A stretch of DNA of 64,000 nt from Microbispora rosea (lineage in GTDB: Bacteria; Actinomycetota; Actinomycetes; Streptosporangiales; Streptosporangiaceae): assembly GCF_900156315.1 (NCBI RefSeq), contig NZ_FTNI01000015.1, positions 141,268 to 205,267 of the forward strand. The letters run 5' to 3'. Position 1 is the first letter of the stretch, and each line of letters opens with the position of its first letter. Made by a program: the position numbers and the translations under genes. The notes below the pieces were generated by a model. The model saw only the letters and a list, made by a program, of their open reading frames with translations, was not told the origin of the DNA and searched no databases. Shown here one piece after another: positions 1 through 8,689 of the stretch.

Positions 1-215
1 TCGGGCCCGATGAACGAGCCGACGGCGCGGGAGACCCGGGCGAAGACCTCGTGCTCGTCCTCGTAGGTGCAGGCCAGCACGCCGCGCGCGGTCACCGCGA
101 GGACCAGGCGGCCCACCGGCGCGTCCATGGTGCCGAAGGCGACCTCGGGCGGGGTCACGCCGACGTAGCCCGGCGAGGTCACGCGGAGTAGGGCTTCGAG
201 GTCCTCGGTGGACAT
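1..215 (-). CDS. Methylated-DNA--protein-cysteine methyltransferase-like protein (3' part missing)
   Basis: The gene starts with ATG at 215 and runs off the left edge, so only about 71 N-terminal residues are visible. They read as the beta-rich N-terminal domain of the Ogt/MGMT family (stretches like MDAPVGRLVLAVTARGVLAC), which repairs O6-alkylguanine by transferring the alkyl group to its own cysteine. The catalytic PCHR motif lies outside the window, so activity cannot be judged. A purine-rich GTGGGGCG stretch lies just upstream of the start. An N-terminal-domain-only or fused relative is possible. Confidence 0.6.
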   Translation of the reverse strand, partial: MSTEDLEALLRVTSPGYVGVTPPEVAFGTMDAPVGRLVLAVTARGVLACTYEDEHEVFARVSRAVGSFIGP

Positions 216-319
216 GGGCGCCCCACTTTCTCTTCTCTGCGTGCAGGCAGCGTATCGGAGCGGTCGCGAGGTGACGGAAAACCCCAAGATCAAAAGGTGA
301 AAGACGGCACGATGGGGAC

Positions 320-2392
320 GTGGGTGACAGCAGCGTGGACGGCCGGGCGGCGGACCTCGCCCCCGCGGTCCCGGACGCCGCGGTCCCGGACGCCGTGGGT
401 GCGGACGCCGGGGCTCCGGACGTCGCTGCCCTGGGCGACGCGGCTTCCGCCGGCGACGGCCATCCGGCTTCCGGCGCCGTTGCCCTGGGCAACGCTGCTC
501 TAGATGATGCCGCCCCGGGCGACGCGGCTTTCGGCGACGCGATCCTCGACGACGCCGATGAGGGCCTCGCGCGTGCGGTCCTGGCCGGCTCCCCCGACGC
601 GATCGTCGCGCTCGACCGCGACCTGGCGGTGCTGAGCTGGAACGCGGCGGCCGAGCGGCTGTTCGGCTGGCCCGCGTCCGATCTGCTGGGCAGGCGGGCC
701 CCGCTTGTGCCCGACGAGCTGATGGCCGAGCACAACGCCGTGCTCGAACGCGTACGCGCGGGCGGCCGGGTGTCGCTGACCACCAAGCGCCTCCACCGCG
801 ACGGGCGGCTGCTCGATCTGCGGGTGGACACGAGCGCGTTGTGCTCGCCGTCCGGCGTCCTGCTGGGCTACGTGAGCGTCTACCACGCCGCCGAGGACGA
901 CGACGCCGCGCACGGCAGGATGGTGCGCCGCGCCCGACTGGTGCGGCGGCTGACGGACGTGGTCGGCGACATCAACGCCGAGCTTGACCTGCCCGTCGTC
1001 CTCGACCGCATCGCCGCGAGCCTGACCGAGCTGACCGGCGCCGACGCCGGCGGTTTCGTGTCCATCGAGGGGGAGCGGCTGCGCCTGGTCGGCGTCCACC
1101 AGTTGCCGGAGACGCTGCGCGGGGCCACCGCGGGGCTGCACACCAGCCTGGTCGCCAAGCTGCTGCGCACCGGCAAGACCGTGCTGCTCGAGACCGGCCC
1201 CGAGGGCTTCCAGGACCTGATCTGGGCGCGGGTGCCCGGCCTGCACACGATCGCCGTCGGCATCGCCGCCGTGGGCGGGCGTCCCTATGGAGCGCTCTAC
1301 GCGTTGTTCGCCCGGCGCAAGGCGAGCCATCTGGAGCTCGAACTGCTCGAACTCCTCGCCGGGCACGCCGGCATCGCGGTCGCCAACGCCATGGCCTACC
1401 AGGACGCGGTGCGGCAGCGCGCCCACGAGCGGGCCGTCTTCGACGCCAGCGCCGACGGCATCGCGGTGCTGGACGGCGCGGGCGCGGTCGTCCGGTGGAA
1501 CCCTGCGGCGGCCGAGCTGACGGACCACCCGGCGGACCGGGTCATCGGCAGGCCGTTGCCCTTCCCGCTGCCGGCGCCGGGGGAGAAGCTCACCTTCCAG
1601 CTCCCGTCCGGCCGATGGCTCGACGTGCTGTGCGCGGAGATCCGGGAGACAGGGGAGACCGTCGTCGACTTCCGCGACGTCACCCGGGCCAAGGAGCTGG
1701 AGGAGGCCAAGGACCTGTTCCTCGCCACCACCAGCCACGAGCTGCGTACGCCGATCACGATCGTGCACGGCTTCGCCAGCACGCTCGACTCGCGGTGGGA
1801 CCACCTGTCCGACGAGGAGCGGCGTTCGGCGGTCCACACGATCGCCGAGCGCGCCCGCTCGCTCGGGCAGCTCATGGACCACCTGCTGCTCGGCGCGCGG
1901 GCGGGCGCGGAGGAGCTGAAGGTCAGGGTCGAGCCCTTCGACCTGGCCGCCCGGGTGCACGCGGCGACGCTCGGGCTGCCGGTGCTGTCCGACCGGCACC
2001 GGCTGGAGGTCGACATCCCACCCGATCTCCCCTTCGTGTACGGGGACGCGCTCGCCACCGACATCCTCCTCGCCCAGCTGCTGGAGAACGCGTTCAAGTA
2101 CTCCCCCGACGGCGGCCTGATCCGGGTCGAGGCGTGGCCGGAGGACGACCGGGTCGTGCTGGTGGTGGACGACGAGGGAGTGGGCATCGCGGCGGGCGAC
2201 CGGGAGCGGATCTTCGAGCGGTTCGTCCAGGCCGACAGCGGCAACCGGCGCAGGTTCGGCGGGGTCGGGCTCGGGCTCTACATCGTGCGCAACCTCGCCC
2301 GCGCCCAGGGCGGAGACGTCGCCGCGCTGGCCCGATCCGGTGGGGGAACCCGGATGCGGCTGGTGTTGAACTCCGCAGGATCTTCATCCTGA
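320..2392 (+). CDS. PAS-GAF-PAS sensor histidine kinase
   Basis: A 690-residue histidine kinase without clear membrane segments, so probably cytosolic. Residues 1-80 are Ala/Asp/Gly-rich low-complexity sequence with recurring GDAA units. A PAS domain spans about 82-190, a GAF domain 215-360, a second PAS 370-455. HisKA follows with TTSHELRTP (phospho-acceptor His473), then an HATPase domain with N-box LLENAFKYSP, DDEGVGIA and GVGLGLYI. It should sense a small ligand or redox cue through PAS/GAF and phosphorylate a response regulator that is not adjacent. The GTG at 320 is the longest-frame start; the repeat-like N-terminus makes an internal start (for example GTG 395) possible. Confidence 0.85.
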   Translation: MGDSSVDGRAADLAPAVPDAAVPDAVGADAGAPDVAALGDAASAGDGHPASGAVALGNAALDDAAPGDAAFGDAILDDADEGLARAVLAGSPDAIVALDRDLAVLSWNAAAERLFGWPASDLLGRRAPLVPDELMAEHNAVLERVRAGGRVSLTTKRLHRDGRLLDLRVDTSALCSPSGVLLGYVSVYHAAEDDDAAHGRMVRRARLVRRLTDVVGDINAELDLPVVLDRIAASLTELTGADAGGFVSIEGERLRLVGVHQLPETLRGATAGLHTSLVAKLLRTGKTVLLETGPEGFQDLIWARVPGLHTIAVGIAAVGGRPYGALYALFARRKASHLELELLELLAGHAGIAVANAMAYQDAVRQRAHERAVFDASADGIAVLDGAGAVVRWNPAAAELTDHPADRVIGRPLPFPLPAPGEKLTFQLPSGRWLDVLCAEIRETGETVVDFRDVTRAKELEEAKDLFLATTSHELRTPITIVHGFASTLDSRWDHLSDEERRSAVHTIAERARSLGQLMDHLLLGARAGAEELKVRVEPFDLAARVHAATLGLPVLSDRHRLEVDIPPDLPFVYGDALATDILLAQLLENAFKYSPDGGLIRVEAWPEDDRVVLVVDDEGVGIAAGDRERIFERFVQADSGNRRRFGGVGLGLYIVRNLARAQGGDVAALARSGGGTRMRLVLNSAGSSS

Positions 2393-2446
2393 TAAGACAG
2401 ATCGGAGCGTGGCGTCACCACTTAAGGACTGAACTATTGTCCAATG

Positions 2447-2519
2447 TGCACAAGCTGTGATCCGGGGCACGGTTTCCCGGCCGAGTAAGCGGGGCATTTC
2501 GGTCGTACTGGCTTGTGCA
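2447..2519. repeat. Inverted repeat TGCACAAGC / GCTTGTGCA
   Basis: Nine-base arms at 2447-2455 and 2511-2519 are exact reverse complements, in the leader between the histidine kinase gene and the HATPase gene. It could be a regulator half-site pair or chance; no further copy was noticed. Confidence 0.35.
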
Positions 2520-2542
2520 GCAGGAACGGGGGGATCGGGGAG

Positions 2543-2995
2543 GTGAGTGCGTCGAGCGTCGTGATGCTGCCGTACGCACCGTCGAGCGTCGCCGTCGCAC
2601 GTCAGCGCCTCAGCGCCGATCTTTCGAGCGCGGGGCTGCTCGCCTCCGCTGTCGACGACGTCGTTCTGATCATGAGCGAACTGCTGAGCAACGCGCTGCG
2701 ACACGCCCATCCTCTCCCGTCCGGGCAGCTCAAAGTGGCGTGGCTGTGCTCGGACACCCAGGTCGAGGTGGCCGTGAGCGACGGGGGCGCGTATACGGAA
2801 CCCCGCGCGGGCCGCCCGACTCTCTCGTCCCTCGGCGGTCGCGGACTCGGCATCGTCGAATACCTGGCCGAGCGCTGGGGAGTCAGGCACGAGGAGGAGA
2901 CGACCACCGTCTGGGCCGTCGTCCCCGCCTCATGGCCCGCCCAGAACGGGCATCATGAGCTGTCCGAAACCCCGGTGCTGCGCGAGGTCGGCTGA
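2543..2995 (+). CDS. Anti-sigma-factor-like ATP-binding protein (HATPase_c_2)
   Basis: A 150-residue soluble protein of the RsbW/SpoIIAB-like GHKL ATPase group that is greatly expanded in actinomycetes. Visible motifs are the N-box region LIMSELLSNALRHA, the G1-like VSDGG and the G2-like GGRGLGIVEYLA. Such proteins bind sigma factors or phosphorylate STAS-domain anti-anti-sigma partners; a STAS protein is encoded 6.4 kb away at 9352. GTG 2543 follows a GGGGAG stretch very closely, so the start could also be TTG 2513 or the GTG/ATG at 2561/2564. Function is known for the family; the partner here is unknown. Confidence 0.75.
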   Translation: MSASSVVMLPYAPSSVAVARQRLSADLSSAGLLASAVDDVVLIMSELLSNALRHAHPLPSGQLKVAWLCSDTQVEVAVSDGGAYTEPRAGRPTLSSLGGRGLGIVEYLAERWGVRHEEETTTVWAVVPASWPAQNGHHELSETPVLREVG

Positions 2996-3079
2996 GCGTC
3001 CCCGCCGCTACGCCGCGCCCATGTCGTCACGCTGCGCTTTCGCCGTCGCGCTGTGTGCTCTGCCGTCGCGTGCTCGCTG

Positions 3080-3250
3080 TCACGCCGTTCTCCCGTCGTT
3101 ACGCTTCGCCTCGCCGCCGAAGGCGTGCTCCATGCAGACCAGGTCGTCCCGGGAGTCCCACGACTCGGTGACGATGAAGCCGAGCCGCTCGTAGAGAGCG
3201 ATCGCGGTCGTCCGCCAGCGCCACACCGACAGCCGTACCGCTGCCCGCGG
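3080..3250 (-). pseudogene. C-terminal remnant of a GNAT N-acetyltransferase
   Basis: Directly after the stop codon of the YidC-like gene, and in the same frame, 56 sense codons read as the tail of a GNAT acetyltransferase: LSVWRWRTTAIALYERLGF matches the conserved A-I-x-L-Y-x-x-x-G-F acetyl-CoA fold end, followed by IVTESWDSRDD and CMEH, then TGA at 3080-3082. No start codon or N-terminal half exists, so the N-terminal part has been deleted and replaced by the YidC-like gene. Translation is possible only by stop-codon read-through. It is best treated as a decayed gene. Confidence 0.7.
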
Positions 3251-3913
3251 TCACGCCGTGCGCGGATAGAGCACGGCCCGCTCGGCCGTCGTCCAGGCGC
3301 TGCTCACGAGCAGGTAGACACCCGCCGCGAGTGGGAGGAAGGCCGCCACGGCCACGGTCCAGAACGGTGTGAGGAGCTGGATGCGCCGCATCGGAGCCGT
3401 GGGCTCGACCCTGCGGGCGGCGATCACGGCCACGGCCACGAGCAGCGCCAGCAGCACCGCGAACACCGCGACCGGCGGGCTGACCAGGCCCGCCCCGGCG
3501 ACCGCGGCCGCGAGGTGCTCCCCCAGCGGCACGCCGAGCACGCTCTGCGCCAGCAGCAGGTTCGGGTGCCCCGCGATCACGGCGGCGGTGAACAGCCGGT
3601 AGGTCACCATGAAGAACGGCGACTGTGCGAACGCCGGAAGGTAACCGGTGAACTGGCCGACGCCCTCCTTGGCGTACACCGCGTTCACCTCACGCATGAG
3701 CCGCTGCGGGTCGTTCTTCCACCGTGTGCGGAGCCTGTCCACCTGGGGAGCGAGCCGCGTCCTGATCCGCTGGGCACGGGCGACGCGGACGCTCAGCGGC
3801 AGCAGCGACAGCCGTACGGCGAGGGTGACGAGGACGATCGCGAGCCCGCCGCCGGTGACCGAGCTGAGCGCCTCGATGACCCGGTAGGCGGGGTCGAGCA
3901 CGAAGTCGAACAT
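3251..3913 (-). CDS. YidC/Oxa1-family membrane insertase, actinobacterial short type
   Basis: A 220-residue membrane protein. It begins MFDFVLDPAYRVIEAL, has a first hydrophobic segment at about 15-35, a basic cytoplasmic loop (RVARAQRIRTRLAPQVDRLR), then three to four more hydrophobic segments (for example AQSPFFMVTYRLFTAAVIAG). This order is that of the YidC/Oxa1 core, which inserts small membrane proteins with or without SecYEG. It lacks the long periplasmic domain of Gram-negative YidC. The adjacent DUF6412 gene commonly accompanies this paralog type in actinomycetes, so it is likely an accessory insertase rather than the essential copy near the origin. ATG 3913 is chosen because it opens the conserved part. 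Confidence 0.8.
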   Translation of the reverse strand: MFDFVLDPAYRVIEALSSVTGGGLAIVLVTLAVRLSLLPLSVRVARAQRIRTRLAPQVDRLRTRWKNDPQRLMREVNAVYAKEGVGQFTGYLPAFAQSPFFMVTYRLFTAAVIAGHPNLLLAQSVLGVPLGEHLAAAVAGAGLVSPPVAVFAVLLALLVAVAVIAARRVEPTAPMRRIQLLTPFWTVAVAAFLPLAAGVYLLVSSAWTTAERAVLYPRTA

Positions 3914-3981
3914 GGGAAGCCTCTGTGGCCTTCTGCCGATGGATGAGGGCATGACGAAAGCGCTCGCGACCGGATGGCCGG

Positions 3982-4263
3982 TCAGACGAGCGCGGGGCTT
4001 CCTGATGGTGCGCGGGGACGGGGACGGCCGGGCGCGCCGGGATCGCGCAGCCTGACCATCGCCGTCTCACCGGTGTACGACGGCCTGCCCGGCCCCTGAC
4101 GCAGAACGGGGACACCGGTCAGCCGGCAGAGCATCCAGGCGAACACCAGGACGGCCAAGCCGGCCAGGCCGGCCGCGGTCAGCGCGCCGGGGCCCGAGGG
4201 CCCGGCGGCCAACCCGGCCAGCAGCCAGACGAGCGATCCGACGGCGGCCTGGAGAGCGTTCAC
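3982..4263 (-). CDS. DUF6412 family membrane protein
   Basis: A 93-residue protein with two hydrophobic segments (AAVGSLVWLLAGLAAG and TAAGLAGLAVLVFAWMLCRL) and a charged, Pro/Arg-rich tail. The pattern and its position upstream of a YidC-like gene fit the DUF6412 family, whose function is unknown. GTG 4263 lies one base past the TGA of the preceding gene, indicating coupled translation. A role with the insertase is an inference from recurrent neighbourhood. Confidence 0.65.
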   Translation of the reverse strand: MNALQAAVGSLVWLLAGLAAGPSGPGALTAAGLAGLAVLVFAWMLCRLTGVPVLRQGPGRPSYTGETAMVRLRDPGAPGRPRPRAPSGSPALV

Positions 4264-4264
4264 G

Positions 4265-4432
4265 TCAGCGGGACAGCTTCCCGACGACGGTGACCGCGAC
4301 AACGACGACGAGGGCGATGATCCCGATGATGAACAGGAACTTCAACGTCGCGAACAGCGCGGGGATCACGAGTCCGAACACCAGCCACAGGGCCAGGAGG
4401 ATCCCCAGTACGGTCAGTACGGTACGGGCCAT
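4265..4432 (-). CDS. Small two-helix membrane protein
   Basis: Fifty-five residues from ATG 4432, almost entirely two hydrophobic segments: VLGILLALWLVFGLVIPALF and FLFIIGIIALVVVVAVTVVG, ending KLSR. It heads the apparent DUF6412-YidC operon, with the next gene starting one base after its stop. An upstream in-frame ATG at 4504 would add a third weakly hydrophobic stretch (FWIKLAVVGVTAYLG) and cannot be excluded. No recognised family; it could be a substrate or partner of the neighbouring insertase. Confidence 0.6.
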   Translation of the reverse strand: MARTVLTVLGILLALWLVFGLVIPALFATLKFLFIIGIIALVVVVAVTVVGKLSR

Positions 4433-4610
4433 GGCCCCAAGGTACGCGGTGACACCGACAACCGCGAGCTTGATCCAGAATCGGTTCACATACCCGCGAT
4501 CCATGAGGTTTCACGTGAATCATCGTGTTCGGCGGCGAATGGCCAGGACTGCTCGCGCGGCCGGTTCTTACGAGACGGTGACGGGGCTCGGCCGGGTGGT
4601 CCGGCGGACG

Positions 4611-4616
4611 TACCGT
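4611..4616 (+). promoter_or_regulatory. -10 hexamer TACCGT for the response regulator gene
   Basis: TACCGT ends 7 nt before GTG 4624 and no ribosome-binding site is seen, the arrangement of leaderless actinobacterial mRNAs. Confidence 0.5.
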
Positions 4617-4623
4617 TGAATCC

Positions 4624-5337
4624 GTGCCTGCGCCGAAGACTCCCCCGAATCCCGCCCGTGTCCTCGTGGTGGACGACGACCCCACCGTCGCCGAGGTGGT
4701 GGCCCGCTATCTGGAGCGGGACGGGCACGAGGTCGAGTGCGTGGGCGACGGGGCCGAGGCGCTGCGGCGGGCCCTGGCCGACCCGCCCGACCTGATGGTG
4801 CTCGACCTGATGCTGCCCAAGCTCGACGGCCTGCAGGTCTGCCGCAAGCTGCGGGAGCGGTGGCCCGTCCCGGTGATCATGCTGACCGCCCTCGGGGAGG
4901 AGATGGACCGGGTGGTCGGCCTGGAGACCGGCGCCGACGACTACGTGGCGAAGCCGTTCAGCCCGCGCGAACTGGCCCTGCGGGTGCAGTCCGTGCTGCG
5001 GCGGGCCCGCGGCGCACTGGTGCCGACGGGCACCGGAGTGTTGCGCGACGGCGACCTCGTGGTGGACGTCGGCGCCCACGAGGTGCGCCTGGGCGGAAAG
5101 GAGATCACGCTGACCGCCCGGGAGTTCGACCTGCTCGTCTACCTGCTGCGCAACCCCCGTCAGGCGTTCAGCCGCACGGCCCTGCTCGACCAGGTCTGGG
5201 GCTGGTCGTTCGGTGACTCCTCCACGGTGACGGTCCACGTGCGCAGGCTGCGGGAGAAGATCGAGGTCGACCCCACCGATCCGCGCCGCATCGTCACGGT
5301 CTGGGGCGTCGGCTACCGCTACGAGCCCCTGCCGTGA
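4624..5337 (+). CDS. OmpR/PhoB-type response regulator
   Basis: A 237-residue two-domain regulator. The receiver domain (about 12-125) shows the acidic triad D17-D18-D19, phospho-acceptor D61 in LDLMLP, T88 and K110 (YVAKPFSP). The C-terminal winged-helix domain (about 135-235) has EITLTAREFDLLVYLLRN and the recognition region TVTVHVRRLREKIE. It is the partner of the histidine kinase whose gene overlaps its stop codon by 4 nt. The regulated genes are not evident; the convergent multicopper oxidase unit is a candidate only by proximity. Confidence 0.92.
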   Translation: MPAPKTPPNPARVLVVDDDPTVAEVVARYLERDGHEVECVGDGAEALRRALADPPDLMVLDLMLPKLDGLQVCRKLRERWPVPVIMLTALGEEMDRVVGLETGADDYVAKPFSPRELALRVQSVLRRARGALVPTGTGVLRDGDLVVDVGAHEVRLGGKEITLTAREFDLLVYLLRNPRQAFSRTALLDQVWGWSFGDSSTVTVHVRRLREKIEVDPTDPRRIVTVWGVGYRYEPLP

Positions 5338-6449
5338 TCGTCCAGATCGTCGCGGTCGCCGCCGGCCTCGGCCTCGTCATCGCGGCCCTCGGTCTGGCGC
5401 TGCTGCGGGTGCTGCGCCGCCGGTCCATCGGCGTGATGCTCGCGGTCGTCGCGGCCGTGACGGTCGCCGCGACGCTGGCCGGGGTGGTCGCCATCACCCT
5501 TGCCATGATCATCGACGGGGGGCCGAAGAACATCGTGCTCAGTGTCGTCGCCATCGGTGGCCTGGTCGGCCTCGGCGTCGCGCTGGTGAACGCCCGCACT
5601 GTGGTGCACGCCAGCAGGAGCCTCGTCGGCGCGCTGGAGCGCGTGCCGCCCTCCGGCCGGTTCACCCCGCCGCCCGCGCCGCTCCCCGCCGAGCTGCAAA
5701 CGATCAGCACCGCACTCGAGCAGGCGTACGAGCGGCTGCGGCTGGGCCACGAGCGTGAGCGGGCGCTGGAGAGCGCGCGCCGCGAACTGGTCGCCTGGGT
5801 GAGCCACGACCTGCGCACTCCCCTCGCGGGCATGCGGGCGATGGTGGAGGCCCTGGAGGACGGGGTGGCCGACGACCCCGAGACCGTCAAGCGCTACCAC
5901 GTCCAGATCAGGGTGGAGGTCGACCGGCTCGCCGGGATGGTGGAGGACCTGTTCGAGCTGTCGCGCATCCACGCGGGCACGCTGCGGCCCAGGCTGACCC
6001 GTACGGGGCTCGGCGACCTCGTCGCGGACACCCTCGCCGCCGTCGAACCGCTGGCCCGCGCCGAGGGCGTGCACCTGACCGGCGAGGCGGACCCGCGGGT
6101 CCCGGTGTCCGCGGACGCCGGGCAACTCGGCCGGGCCGTACGCAACCTGGTGGTGAACGCCATCCGCCACACGCCCGCCGGGGGCACGGTCGTCGTGCGG
6201 GCGGTGGCGGAGGGGACGATCGCCCGCCTGTCGGTGCTGGACGGCTGCGGCGGCATTCCGGAGGCGGACCTTCCCCGGGTCTTCGACGTGGCGTTCCGTG
6301 GCGAGGCGGCGCGGACGCCCGGCCCCGACGGCGGCGCCGGGCTCGGCCTCGCGATCGCGCGCGGCATCGTGGAGGCCCACGACGGCGAGATCGGCGTGGT
6401 CAACGAGGGTCCCGGCTGCCTGTTCACGATCACGCTGCCCCTGGCCTGA
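5334..6449 (+). CDS. Membrane sensor histidine kinase, partner of the adjacent response regulator
   Basis: A 371-residue kinase. Three hydrophobic segments at about 1-25, 33-60 and 66-90 leave almost no extracellular loop, so it likely senses within or at the membrane. A linker is followed by HisKA with WVSHDLRTPLAG (His158) and an HATPase domain with LVVNAIRHTPAGG, LDGCGGI and GAGLGLAIARGIV. The GTG start overlaps the regulator gene's TGA, so the pair is translationally coupled. The third-box DGCGG replaces the usual DNGPG-like sequence. Confidence 0.9.
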   Translation: MIVQIVAVAAGLGLVIAALGLALLRVLRRRSIGVMLAVVAAVTVAATLAGVVAITLAMIIDGGPKNIVLSVVAIGGLVGLGVALVNARTVVHASRSLVGALERVPPSGRFTPPPAPLPAELQTISTALEQAYERLRLGHERERALESARRELVAWVSHDLRTPLAGMRAMVEALEDGVADDPETVKRYHVQIRVEVDRLAGMVEDLFELSRIHAGTLRPRLTRTGLGDLVADTLAAVEPLARAEGVHLTGEADPRVPVSADAGQLGRAVRNLVVNAIRHTPAGGTVVVRAVAEGTIARLSVLDGCGGIPEADLPRVFDVAFRGEAARTPGPDGGAGLGLAIARGIVEAHDGEIGVVNEGPGCLFTITLPLA

Positions 6450-6503
6450 CGGCGCGTCGGCCGACCTACGTGATCAGGTTCGCCCACAGGCCCCGGCAGG
6501 GAC

Positions 6504-8039
6504 TCACTCCGGCTCGTTTCCCGCCGTCCCGCCCACGGTGAAGGGCGTGGTGACTCCCTCGTACATGAGGTGGGCGACCAGACCCTCCGTGGCGTGCGGC
6601 AGGTTGTGGCAGTGGTCCATCCAGATGCCCGGGTTGTCGGCGACGAAGGCGATGTCGTACGACTCGCCGGCGCCGACTTCGAGCGAGTCCACCCACCAGG
6701 GGCTTCCCGTCGCGCGCACGCCGTCGCGGCTCAGCACCACGGCGTGGTGGCCGTGCAGGTGCATCGGGTGCGGCTCGCCGCTGTCGTTGACGATCCGCAC
6801 CCGCACCACGTCGCCCTCCGCGACGACGAACATCGGCACGTCGGGGAACATGTGACCGTTGATCGTCCACCAGATGCCGGGACGTCCGTCCAGGAAGCCC
6901 GGACGGCGCCCGATCTCGTAGTCGAACCGCCGATCGGGCCGGTCCGGGTCGAACCCGAGCGCCGCCCGCGTGCCGTAGGAGAGCAGGTCCAGCGAGGTCG
7001 CGGGCCGGGGGACGGCGGGCACGTCGTACGACCGCGAGCCGAGCACGACGCCGGCCGGGCCGCCGATGTGCACCCGCACCGGCGAGCCGTCCTCGGGCAT
7101 GGTCACCTCGATGTCGGCCCGGCCTCCCGCCGTGACCATCGCGGCGGTGTCCCGTACGGGAGCGGGCTCGTGCAGGTCCGTGCCGTCGACTGCGGCGAGC
7201 CGGAACGGGGCGCCGGCGACCCATACGGGAGTCTGGCCGTTCTCCGTGTTGATCACCCGGACCCGCACCCGTTCGCCGGGGCGCGCCTCGGCGTGGACGT
7301 CTCCCTCCCGTCCGTTGATCGTGCGGACCCCGTCGTAGAGGTGCAGCAGCGCCACGACGTCGGCCGTGCCCGCCGGCGGTCGGGCAGCCGGGGTCACCAC
7401 CAGGGCGCCGAGCAGACCGCGGCGCACCTGCTCGTGGGACACCTGGTGGGAGTGGTACCAGAAGGTGCCGGCCTGGCCGGCGACGAACCGGTAGGTGAAC
7501 GACCTGCCCACGCCGACCGCGTCCTGGGTGACGCCGGCGACCCCGTCCGCAGCGTTGGGCACGTCGACGCCGTGCCAGTGCAGCGTGATGCCGTCCGGCA
7601 CCGACTCGTTGACCAGGCGGACCTGCACCAGCTGCCCGACAGCCGCGTGGACGACCGGGCCGGGCGAGGCGCCGTTCAGCGTGTATCCGTCCACGGAGCG
7701 GCCGCCGGCCAGCCGGAACCGCTGCCTGCGCGCGACCAAAGTGATCACGACGTCGGCCGCGCGGTCCGGGTCGGCCGTCAGCGACGTCAGGCTGCGCGCC
7801 GACGCCGGGTGCGCCGAGTGCCCGCTGTGCTCCGCGTGCGAGCCGTGCGCGGAGGTGTCCGCGGCGGCCACGTGGGTCAGGGCGCCGCCGTAGTCCGCGT
7901 ACCCCATGTCCATGACGGAGTACGCGCCGGGCATGAGACTGTCCTGCCACATCCAGGCCGGCGGGCCGAGCAGGGCGATGGTCGCGGCGCCCGCCAGGGC
8001 GAGCCGGAGGCGGGCGCCGCGACGGCGAGTCCCTTCCAT
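6504..8039 (-). CDS. Membrane-anchored multicopper oxidase
   Basis: A 511-residue protein from ATG 8039 with an N-terminal hydrophobic anchor (LRLALAGAATIALLG) and a His-rich stretch around residues 50-75 (AHGSHAEHSGHSAH) that may gather copper. Copper ligands are visible: TLHWHG and FWYHSHQ in the first cupredoxin domain, HPMHLHGH and MDHCHNLPH in the last. The axial position after the last motif is Leu-rich (ATEGL), suggesting a high-potential type 1 site. The enzyme would couple oxidation of a metal ion or phenol to O2 reduction outside the membrane. It lies 11 bp downstream of the small membrane gene and is probably cotranscribed with it. Confidence 0.88.
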   Translation of the reverse strand: MEGTRRRGARLRLALAGAATIALLGPPAWMWQDSLMPGAYSVMDMGYADYGGALTHVAAADTSAHGSHAEHSGHSAHPASARSLTSLTADPDRAADVVITLVARRQRFRLAGGRSVDGYTLNGASPGPVVHAAVGQLVQVRLVNESVPDGITLHWHGVDVPNAADGVAGVTQDAVGVGRSFTYRFVAGQAGTFWYHSHQVSHEQVRRGLLGALVVTPAARPPAGTADVVALLHLYDGVRTINGREGDVHAEARPGERVRVRVINTENGQTPVWVAGAPFRLAAVDGTDLHEPAPVRDTAAMVTAGGRADIEVTMPEDGSPVRVHIGGPAGVVLGSRSYDVPAVPRPATSLDLLSYGTRAALGFDPDRPDRRFDYEIGRRPGFLDGRPGIWWTINGHMFPDVPMFVVAEGDVVRVRIVNDSGEPHPMHLHGHHAVVLSRDGVRATGSPWWVDSLEVGAGESYDIAFVADNPGIWMDHCHNLPHATEGLVAHLMYEGVTTPFTVGGTAGNEPE

Positions 8040-8050
8040 GCGCGATGTCG

Positions 8051-8521
8051 TCAGACGACGGTCTCGACGCGGGCGTGGGGCTGGGCGGTCGCGCCCGTCG
8101 CCGCCCGGCGGCCGCGGAGCGCGGCGTGGACGGCCGCGCCGAACAGCAGCAGCGCGTTCAGGCCGTGCAGGGCGCCCAGGGCGGTGATCTGGTGACCGAG
8201 GAGGCCCAGGGAGACCTGGACCGCGACGAGCAGGACCACGAGGGCGGCCCCCTTGACCGCGCCGGGGATCTTCGCGAAGAACGAGGAGACCAGCAGGAGC
8301 AGCGCGATCGTGGGGATGACCATCATCCCGTTCATGCCGTGGACCACGAAGGCGAAGAACTCGGGGAACGCCATGTCGCCGCTCTCCGCGCTCGCCTTGT
8401 CGATCACTCCGCCCTGCTCGACGTACCTGAACAGCCCGGCGTCGCCGAGCACGACCATCATCGCCTGCACCGCGACCTCGGCCGCGACGAGTGAGGCCAG
8501 GACCTTGTAGACCAGTTTCAT
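8051..8521 (-). CDS. Four-helix membrane protein with conserved histidines (DUF6220-like)
   Basis: A 156-residue protein, ATG 8521 preceded by GAGGGGAAG. Four hydrophobic segments are seen (LASLVAAEVAVQAMMVVLG; FFAFVVHGMNGMMVIPTIALL; AALVVLLVAVQVSLGLLG; LNALLLFGAAVHAAL). Histidines sit inside or at the ends of helices (VHGMNG, GHQITALGALHG, AVHAAL), as in small haem-binding membrane proteins; the pattern fits DUF6220, whose function is not established. Its tight linkage to the multicopper oxidase suggests a shared redox task. Confidence 0.65.
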   Translation of the reverse strand: MKLVYKVLASLVAAEVAVQAMMVVLGDAGLFRYVEQGGVIDKASAESGDMAFPEFFAFVVHGMNGMMVIPTIALLLLVSSFFAKIPGAVKGAALVVLLVAVQVSLGLLGHQITALGALHGLNALLLFGAAVHAALRGRRAATGATAQPHARVETVV

Positions 8522-8689
8522 GACGCTCTTCCCCTCCTGTGTCGGCCAGCGCACGTCTGCGCGCGCCGGCCCTTACACAGAGGAAGGTAGGGACGCCTCC
8601 ATGGAGAACACTTAATGATGACTTGTAACTCTTGGCGTCGCCGGATCCCGGCACGAAAGCCCAGCTCGGCGCGGCTCTGGCCGCCCGGG

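Noticed and set aside
500..1999. 499-codon open frame antisense to the PAS-GAF kinase
   Set aside because: Mirror of GC-rich codons; His/Arg/Gln-rich with no domain, while the sense strand shows a complete kinase.
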